Origin: Deltaproteobacteria bacterium
Lineage (GTDB): Bacteria; Desulfobacterota; Desulfovibrionia; Desulfovibrionales; Desulfovibrionaceae
Assembly (NCBI GenBank): GCA_020861205.1
Contig: JAJBSY010000322.1
Coordinates: 1-7,536, forward strand
Reading direction: 5' to 3'
Length of the DNA stretch: 7,536 bases
Each line of letters begins with the position of its first letter. Position 1 is the stretch's first letter. The notes beneath the pieces are model-generated. The model made no database searches and had not been told where the DNA came from. It worked only from the letters and a program-made list of their open reading frames with translations. The position numbers and the translations under genes were made by a program. Positions 1-4,181 of this stretch are shown here, one piece after another.

Positions 1-446
1 ACCCAGAAGTATGCGGCCGGACCGAAGCTCAGGGCGAGTTTAGCGAGATACGGCGCGACGAACATCAGGGCCAGGGCGCTGATGACGCCACCGACGGCCG
101 AGCAGACAACGGCGGTCTGAAGCGCGAGCACTCCCTCGCCCCTTTTGGCCATGGGATAGCCGTCGAGGGTGGTGCAGACGGCCGCTGGGGTACCGGGAAT
201 ATTCAGGAGGATGGCCGCGATGGACCCGCCGTAGATGGCTCCGTTGTACATGCCCGCCATGGCCAGCAGAGCCGTCAGGGGATCCATGCCGAACGTGAAG
301 GGAATGAGGAGGGCTACCCCCATGGTGGCCGAAAGACCGGGAAGCGCGCCGATGACGATGCCCGCGCCGGTAGCCAGCACCATGGCGACAACTCCCTGCC
401 ATGAGAAAACAACGGCGGGCAAAGCGGCAAGTAAATGTTCGAACAT
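1..446 (-). CDS. tctA: TctA-family large permease subunit of a tripartite tricarboxylate transporter (partial, C-terminus outside window)
   Basis: This is the large membrane subunit of a TTT-family carboxylate importer, which works with a small membrane subunit (TctB) and a periplasmic binding protein (TctC). Only the first 148 residues are present, and the frame is open to the left edge. Visible hallmarks are a hydrophobic N-terminal helix, GALPGLSATMGVALLIPFTF near residues 30-50, and the diagnostic segment MYNGAIYGGS followed by AAILLNIPGTPAA near residues 60-85. It then has a GYPMAKRGEG loop and a further hydrophobic helix. The ATG at 446 has GAGGT five bases upstream and lies 8 bases after the tctB stop, so the two are co-transcribed and probably translationally coupled. 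The order is B then A. The substrate cannot be read from sequence; the neighbouring enzymes suggest a hydroxy-carboxylate. Family assignment is secure. Confidence 0.93.
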   Translation of the reverse strand, partial: MFEHLLAALPAVVFSWQGVVAMVLATGAGIVIGALPGLSATMGVALLIPFTFGMDPLTALLAMAGMYNGAIYGGSIAAILLNIPGTPAAVCTTLDGYPMAKRGEGVLALQTAVVCSAVGGVISALALMFVAPYLAKLALSFGPAAYFW

Positions 447-454
447 AGGTTACC

Positions 455-907
455 TCAGATTAGAAACCCTTTCGGCAAGGGCACGTTGAAAAGAACCGTG
501 AAACAAATGTAAAGGAATATTTGGAAGCAGACGGTGAAAATGATGATGGTGGGCTTTTTGACGCCTTTCCACAGGAATCCGACCGCCAGCAGGAACACGA
601 TGCTCGAGCTGTAGAAACCCAAAATAACCAGCGCCGCACCGTAAACGGCCAACGCGAGCGTGACGATAAGGAAAGGCCCCCAGTTCATGGGTAGGGACGT
701 TTCGCCGCTTTTGCCCGCTGCCGCCAGCCGTTTTTGGGTCAGGAAGCTTTCCACGCCCAGGAGCGCCAACAGAAAGCCGATACAACAGAGGCAGATACGC
801 GGGAACAGCGCTGAATCCGATTCGTAATACGTGCATAACCACAGCCCGCCAACGGTAAGGAGCAGCCCGATGGCGGCTATGTATCTGTCTTGCATATACT
901 GTTTCAT
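455..907 (-). CDS. tctB: TctB-family small membrane subunit of a tripartite tricarboxylate transporter
   Basis: A 150-residue, very hydrophobic protein with the size and pattern of TctB, the poorly conserved small membrane subunit of TTT carboxylate importers. Hydrophobic segments lie at about residues 9-26, 33-52, 78-97, 100-113 and 118-140, with a polar, basic loop (about 55-75) between the second and third. The FPR motif at the start of the second helix and the C-terminal FNVPLPKG end are typical of TctB/DUF1468 proteins. The ATG at 907 has AAGGAG nine bases upstream. It is followed by tctA after only 8 bases. Upstream, 99 bases separate it from the dehydrogenase gene, and that gap holds a perfect palindrome, so the transporter pair may have its own control point. 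No tctC gene is in the window. Identity rests on topology, the C-terminal motif and tctA adjacency. Confidence 0.88.
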   Translation of the reverse strand: MKQYMQDRYIAAIGLLLTVGGLWLCTYYESDSALFPRICLCCIGFLLALLGVESFLTQKRLAAAGKSGETSLPMNWGPFLIVTLALAVYGAALVILGFYSSSIVFLLAVGFLWKGVKKPTIIIFTVCFQIFLYICFTVLFNVPLPKGFLI

Positions 908-942
908 GCGGTTTTTCTCCTTGGTCTACGGTTTGCCCATTC

Positions 943-954
943 GTAAACGTTTAC
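943..954. promoter_or_regulatory. Perfect 12-bp palindrome, LacI-family operator-like, upstream of tctB
   Basis: GTAAACGTTTAC is a perfect palindrome with a central CG step, 36 bases upstream of the tctB start and 14 bases upstream (in the tctB reading direction) of its AAGGAG. The form (TAAACG/CGTTTA about a CG centre) is that of PurR/CytR-type LacI-family operators. No LacI-family gene lies in the window, so the binder is unknown. The palindrome is seen directly; the operator role is inference. Confidence 0.5.
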
Positions 955-969
955 CCGATCCTGCCGGGT

Positions 970-1003
970 CGCGATGACGCGGAGCGATTTTTGTCGTCAC
1001 GCG
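970..1003. terminator. Imperfect hairpin just after the dehydrogenase stop
   Basis: On the plus strand CGCG-a-TGACG (970-979) can pair with CGTCA-CGCG (995-1003), giving nine pairs with one bulged base and a 15-base loop. It begins 3 bases after the dehydrogenase stop in the minus direction. There is no T-run after it, so it is a weak terminator candidate or a 3'-end stabiliser of the upstream message. Confidence 0.3.
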
Positions 1004-1006
1004 GGA

Positions 1007-1945
1007 TCATCCGGTGACGGGGTAGAGGGGGGCTTCCCCGCGCAGGACGCGCAATACGTCGTCCACGACGGTCGTCCCCATGCGCACGAGGCTCTCTTCC
1101 GTGCTGGCGCCCACGTGGGGCATGGCCACGAAATTCGGCAGGGCGAGTAGCGGGTTTTCGGGGCGAATAGGTTCGTCGGCGAACACGTCGGACGCCGCGC
1201 CCCGTATCGTGCCGTTTTGCAACGCCGCGCACAGGGCGGCTTCTTCCACGATGCCGCCCCGGGCGGTGTTGACCAGGATCGCCGTTTTCTTGCACAAGGC
1301 GAGCCGGGCGGCGTTGATCAGGCGGGTTGTTTCGGGGGTAAGCGGAACGCTGATGTTGACATAGTCCGCTTGCGGCAACAGCTCCTCCACGGTCGCCGCT
1401 TTCCCGATGCCCAGCTTCGCGAAAGCGTCATCCGGCATGAACGGGTCATAACCCACGAGGTTCATGCCGAACCCGTTGCGGCAGATTTCGCCGATGCGCC
1501 GCCCGATACGACCGAGCCCGACGAGGCCGAGCGTCTTGTCCTTCAATTCCACGCCCGTCAGTTCCTTGGGCGCTATCTTCGGGACGGCTCCGGCTTGCAA
1601 CCGTGCATGGCCGTAGGGGATCTGGCGGGACACACCGAGCATGAAGGCCACGGCGAGTTCGGCCACGCCTTCCATATTGGCCTGGGGGGTGAAAACGACT
1701 GTTTTGCCCAGTTCCCGCGCGGCCGCGACGTCGATGGCGTCCACGCCGACGCCGTGCTTGCCGATGACCTTGAGATGGGAGGCGTTTTCCATCATGGCCC
1801 GGTCCACGACCGCCGCGCGGACGATGACCCCGTCCGCCTTGGACAGGTCACGGACGGACGCGTCTTCCCAGGTTACGACGTCGACATGCTCGCGCAGGGT
1901 TTTCATGGCGCTTTCGTGGATGTGTTCCGTTACGTGGACTCGCAT
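1007..1945 (-). CDS. D-isomer-specific 2-hydroxyacid dehydrogenase (PGDH/SerA-like family)
   Basis: A 312-residue NAD-dependent enzyme that should interconvert a 2-hydroxyacid and a 2-oxoacid in the cytoplasm. The N-terminal part of the substrate domain covers about residues 1-95 and the Rossmann domain about 96-285. The dinucleotide motif GLGRIG is at 143-148. Asp167 (in GYDP), at the end of the second strand, favours NAD over NADP. The family's catalytic triad is complete: Arg229 (NTARGG), Glu258 (DEP) and His277 (MPHVGAS). Length matches short D-3-phosphoglycerate-dehydrogenase-like members without ACT domains. I place the start at 1945, not at the ATGs further upstream, because GGAG (1952-1955) is six bases from it and the longer reading would run through a 13-bp hairpin. 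Exact substrate is unknown; hydroxypyruvate/glycerate-, malate- or sulfolactate-type acids are all possible from family and context. Confidence 0.92.
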   Translation of the reverse strand: MRVHVTEHIHESAMKTLREHVDVVTWEDASVRDLSKADGVIVRAAVVDRAMMENASHLKVIGKHGVGVDAIDVAAARELGKTVVFTPQANMEGVAELAVAFMLGVSRQIPYGHARLQAGAVPKIAPKELTGVELKDKTLGLVGLGRIGRRIGEICRNGFGMNLVGYDPFMPDDAFAKLGIGKAATVEELLPQADYVNISVPLTPETTRLINAARLALCKKTAILVNTARGGIVEEAALCAALQNGTIRGAASDVFADEPIRPENPLLALPNFVAMPHVGASTEESLVRMGTTVVDDVLRVLRGEAPLYPVTG

Positions 1946-1951
1946 ACGCAT

Positions 1952-1955
1952 CTCC
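1952..1955 (-). promoter_or_regulatory. Shine-Dalgarno GGAG deciding the dehydrogenase start
   Basis: GGAG is six bases from the ATG at 1945 but directly abuts the ATG at 1951, which leaves no spacer there. This picks 1945 as the start. A longer frame starting at 2014 has no such site and includes the hairpin. Confidence 0.6.
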
Positions 1956-1975
1956 GTGGCGGGCGAATGGAAAAG

Positions 1976-2012
1976 GATGATCCGGGAGAGCCCTGATCGC
2001 TCCCGGATCATC
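1976..2012 (-). terminator. Perfect 13-bp hairpin between RraA-family and dehydrogenase genes (terminator or attenuator/processing site)
   Basis: Arms GATGATCCGGGAG (1976-1988) and CTCCCGGATCATC (2000-2012) pair over 13 bp without mismatch around an 11-base loop. In the minus direction the hairpin begins 4 bases after the RraA-family stop and is followed by CTTTTCC, a short U-run. It therefore looks like an intrinsic terminator of modest strength inside the gene set. Partial read-through would give more LarA/RraA-family message than dehydrogenase/transporter message; an RNA-stabilising or processing hairpin is an alternative. Confidence 0.6.
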
Positions 2013-2016
2013 ATGG

Positions 2017-2697
2017 TTAATCAATGTATTCGCAGCCTTTCGCGGTAAGGGCGGCATCAACCCAGGCCCTGTCCCAGGCCAGGTTTTCGATGTCCTTCAT
2101 GGTTTGGGCTTCCTTGGCGTTCTGGGCTTTCGCCTTGGCGAGCACGTCCCGCGCGTCCGCGGGATCGATAACCACGACGCCGTCGGCGTCTCCCACGATG
2201 ATGTCGCCGGGGTTGACCACAAGCCCGCCGCACATGACCGGGAAGTTGATTTCACCCCCGCCTTCCTTGAGCGGACCGTTGGGGGTGATCCCCGTGGCGT
2301 AAATGGCTATTTCCCGCATCCGCCCGATGGCGTCGATATCACGGATGCAGCCGTCCACCACCACGCCGGTGATGCCGCGGCGGCGCAGCCACATGACCAT
2401 GAGCTCCCCGAAAATGGCGTAGGATTGCTCGTTCTGGGCGTCGATGACGATGATGTCGCCGGGCTGGGCCATGTCGATGGCTTTATGGAAAAGCAGGTTG
2501 TCGCCGGCGCGCACTTTGACCGTAAACGCGCAACCGAGCAGGGGGGCGCCGTTCATGGGGCGCACGCGGGCGTTCATGCAGTTGACGCGGTTCATGTTGT
2601 CGCCGATGTTGGCGACCGGAATACCCGCGAACTGCTTGACCAGTTCGGGGTCGGGACGGGTGAAGCTTTTTTTGATGCGAAAGCCGGGATTAGCCAT
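2017..2697 (-). CDS. RraA / 4-hydroxy-4-methyl-2-oxoglutarate (HMG) aldolase-family protein
   Basis: A 226-residue protein of the RraA/HMG-CHA-aldolase fold. Catalytic members are divalent-metal class II pyruvate aldolases or oxaloacetate decarboxylases; E. coli RraA itself instead inhibits RNase E. The core signature is FGELM (96-100) followed by GVVVDGCIRD (111-120), with the substrate-binding Arg119 and metal-ligand Asp120 preserved. Glu98 sits 21 positions before Arg119, where HMG/CHA aldolases carry the acidic residue of the D-x20-R-D motif. A second typical block, NPGDIIVGDADGVVVI (162-177), is present. The protein is longer at the C-terminus than E. coli RraA (about 160 residues), as metabolic homologues are. 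The ATG at 2697 has AAAGGAG nine bases upstream; 31 bases separate it from the LarA-like gene. Operon context favours an enzyme acting on a 2-oxoacid rather than an RNase regulator; substrate unknown. Confidence 0.9.
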   Translation of the reverse strand: MANPGFRIKKSFTRPDPELVKQFAGIPVANIGDNMNRVNCMNARVRPMNGAPLLGCAFTVKVRAGDNLLFHKAIDMAQPGDIIVIDAQNEQSYAIFGELMVMWLRRRGITGVVVDGCIRDIDAIGRMREIAIYATGITPNGPLKEGGGEINFPVMCGGLVVNPGDIIVGDADGVVVIDPADARDVLAKAKAQNAKEAQTMKDIENLAWDRAWVDAALTAKGCEYID

Positions 2698-2728
2698 TTT
2701 CTATTTCTCCTTTCACGGCGTGGCCGTT

Positions 2729-4021
2729 TTAATTGAATGCGGCTGTCCAGACGGTCTGGTCCAGTTGTCCGTCCGCCGAAAAAACGAGCCGGACGGGAGT
2801 CGCGGAAACCGAGCACCGCGCATGGCCCTGGAGCGAATCCGCCAGCGCCTTGGAAACAAGCAGCCTGTCGATGGAAAGGGTATCCCGGATACAGGCTATG
2901 CGCGGCGATTCCGGTCTGCCGAGGCACGTTTTTATGCCGCAGCGCACGACGTCTTCCTCGGTTTCCAACACCATGGGCAGGCGAACGTACGGAAGGTTCG
3001 TGCTGGTGATGATGTTGGCATACGTGTATTCGAAATTGATGGAGTCGGCTAGGGAGCGGGGAACGATGTCGGCCATCCCGATTCCCGCCGCGTTGCCCTT
3101 TGTTTCCCGGGTCAGGCGGAGAACGACGAGCCGGGAGACGTCCGGGCCGCCGGATTTGGCGGCGGTGGCGTGGCGGCCGGTGATATTGGTATCCATGCCG
3201 GAACCGGAAATGTTCTTTCCTATTCTGTCGACGATGAGCAGGTCCAGCTGATCCACGGGCAGGGAAGGCATCCGCGACTTGGCGTACAGCAGAAGTTCCG
3301 CGTCTCTTTGCTCCAGGACGTTTGCGGGAACCGCTTCCACGCGGCACGTCCGGTCCCGCTCGTTCTCGATAAGGGCGAGGCCGCCGAGTATGCCGGGTTT
3401 CCTGCGCATGGTCATGCGGGCCATGGACGGCATGATGGTCTTGAACGCGGCGTTCCCATAGGTATGGGCGGCATCGGCGCCTTTCTGCTTGCCGAGGCCG
3501 ATGGTCAGCATTTTGAGCAGGCCGCTTTCGTTCGGTCCGGAAAAAGAGGTGTGCGCCTTGATCCTGTTGATGACGAAGACGCCGGCCGCATTCCAGGCGT
3601 TCTCGTCCATATACACGGGAAGCCCGTTATCGAGAGAGCCGAGATGGACGACCTCCATGGAAGAGCGGATGGCGCAGCCGGCGCTCTCCTCGGTGACTCC
3701 CAGATCTCCCAGGACTTTGTTCTGGCCTTCCGCCGTGGCCCCGCCATGGCTGCCCATGCAGGGAATGATGAAAGGGCGGGCCCCCTTGTTCCGGAACCAG
3801 TCCACGGTCGCGCGCGTGACGGCGGGAATGTTCGCCACGCCCCGGGAACCGACGCCGATGGCGATCTCCCCTTTCGGCAGCGTGGAGGCGATCCCGGACT
3901 CTTCAAGCGCTCTCACGACAGCGGCCGGGATATCCTTGATGCCGTCATCGGGAAACGATTGGCGGAGTGCGTAAAATTCCGGGATAACGGCATTTTTGAT
4001 CAAGTCGGGAATAATGGACAT
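2729..4021 (-). CDS. LarA-superfamily (DUF2088) protein, nickel-pincer racemase/epimerase-like
   Basis: A 430-residue protein related to lactate racemase LarA, whose characterised members use a nickel-pincer nucleotide to racemise or epimerise 2-hydroxyacids by hydride transfer. Visible motifs are GVGSRG (56-61; Arg60 as the likely counterpart of a LarA active-site Arg), GSHGGAT (90-96; His92 in place of the LarA GTH histidine) and KAHTSFSGPNESGLLKML (155-172). In that last segment His157 and Lys170 resemble the LarA histidine and cofactor-tethering lysine, but are separated by 13 positions instead of 10. The C-terminal half is divergent. The start at 4021 is chosen because GAGG lies five bases upstream and an ATG-like start further out would overlap the -12 promoter element. 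It is the first gene after the sigma54 promoter. No larB, larC or larE cofactor genes are present, so maturation would need genes elsewhere. True activity is not proven by sequence. Confidence 0.85.
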   Translation of the reverse strand: MSIIPDLIKNAVIPEFYALRQSFPDDGIKDIPAAVVRALEESGIASTLPKGEIAIGVGSRGVANIPAVTRATVDWFRNKGARPFIIPCMGSHGGATAEGQNKVLGDLGVTEESAGCAIRSSMEVVHLGSLDNGLPVYMDENAWNAAGVFVINRIKAHTSFSGPNESGLLKMLTIGLGKQKGADAAHTYGNAAFKTIMPSMARMTMRRKPGILGGLALIENERDRTCRVEAVPANVLEQRDAELLLYAKSRMPSLPVDQLDLLIVDRIGKNISGSGMDTNITGRHATAAKSGGPDVSRLVVLRLTRETKGNAAGIGMADIVPRSLADSINFEYTYANIITSTNLPYVRLPMVLETEEDVVRCGIKTCLGRPESPRIACIRDTLSIDRLLVSKALADSLQGHARCSVSATPVRLVFSADGQLDQTVWTAAFN

Positions 4022-4054
4022 GGCATCCTCGCATGGGAGCGGTTGGCGATGAGT

Positions 4055-4071
4055 AAGCAATAAGCGGGCCA
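4055..4071 (-). promoter_or_regulatory. Sigma54 (-24/-12) promoter for the LarA-like operon
   Basis: Reading the minus strand, TGGCCCGCTTATTGCTT matches the RpoN consensus TGGCACG-N4-TTGCW at all but one specified base. Ten bases separate the invariant GG and GC, as required. Counting from the -12 C at 4057 puts transcription start near 4045 and gives a leader of about 24 bases containing GAGG before the ATG at 4021. A sigma54-dependent activator is encoded divergently right next to it, which strongly supports the call. Confidence 0.85.
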
Positions 4072-4095
4072 GGGGCGGATTTCTTGGTATTACGC

Positions 4096-4110
4096 CGTTT
4101 ATGGTAAACG
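4096..4110. promoter_or_regulatory. Inverted repeat CGTTTA-tgg-TAAACG in the divergent region
   Basis: Perfect 6-bp arms around 3 bases, about 51-65 bases upstream of the predicted sigma54 start and about 70-85 bases before the regulator ATG. It could be a binding site for the divergent regulator, for IHF-assisted architecture, or for another factor. The same TAAACG/CGTTTA hexamer makes up the palindrome ahead of tctB. Confidence 0.4.
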
Positions 4111-4167
4111 ATTGCGCACATATTGATGTACATATTGCACGTATTAGAGAAATTTGCTACATTGCGC
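4111..4167. promoter_or_regulatory. Cluster of short direct repeats: candidate upstream activating sequences
   Basis: ACATATTG occurs at 4118-4125 and again at 4130-4137, a 12-bp period, flanking a palindromic ATGTACAT (4126-4133). ATTGCGC occurs at 4111-4117 and 4161-4167. The ACATATTG pair sits about 73-92 bases upstream of the predicted sigma54 start, where enhancer sites of bacterial enhancer-binding proteins usually lie, and overlaps the possible promoter of the regulator gene. The repeats are seen; their role is inferred. Confidence 0.4.
4135..4163 (+). promoter_or_regulatory. Weak sigma70-type promoter candidate for the regulator gene
   Basis: TTGCAC (4135-4140) and TACATT (4158-4163) are separated by 17 bases. 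Matches to the consensus hexamers are only fair (3/6 and 4/6), and the resulting leader before the ATG at 4182 would be only about 12 bases, just covering the Shine-Dalgarno. If used, it would be overlapped by the ACATATTG repeats, implying autoregulation. Confidence 0.25.
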
Positions 4168-4181
4168 GCACAGGAGGATGC

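Noticed and set aside
40..402. Minus-strand open frame of 120 codons at the left end
   Set aside because: Same strand as tctA but another frame; Arg/His/Gly/Ser-rich and without motifs, whereas the tctA frame reads a clear TctA N-terminus open to the edge.
1217..1996. Plus-strand open frame of 259 codons
   Set aside because: Antisense shadow of the dehydrogenase; low-complexity His/Gly/Asp/Arg composition.
1946..2014. N-terminal extension of the dehydrogenase starting at 2014
   Set aside because: It would be read through the 13-bp hairpin, has no Shine-Dalgarno, and adds residues the family does not have before the first strand.
4022..4060. Upstream start of the LarA-like gene at 4060
   Set aside because: That start codon lies inside the -12 region of the sigma54 promoter, upstream of the predicted transcription start.
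3170..4063. Plus-strand open frame of 297 codons
   Set aside because: Antisense shadow of the LarA-like gene, with no family resemblance and no Shine-Dalgarno.
4135..4158. Possible second sigma54 promoter for the regulator (TTGCACG ... TTTGCT)
   Set aside because: The distance between the two GC-containing elements is about 8 bases too long and the invariant GG of the -24 box is absent.
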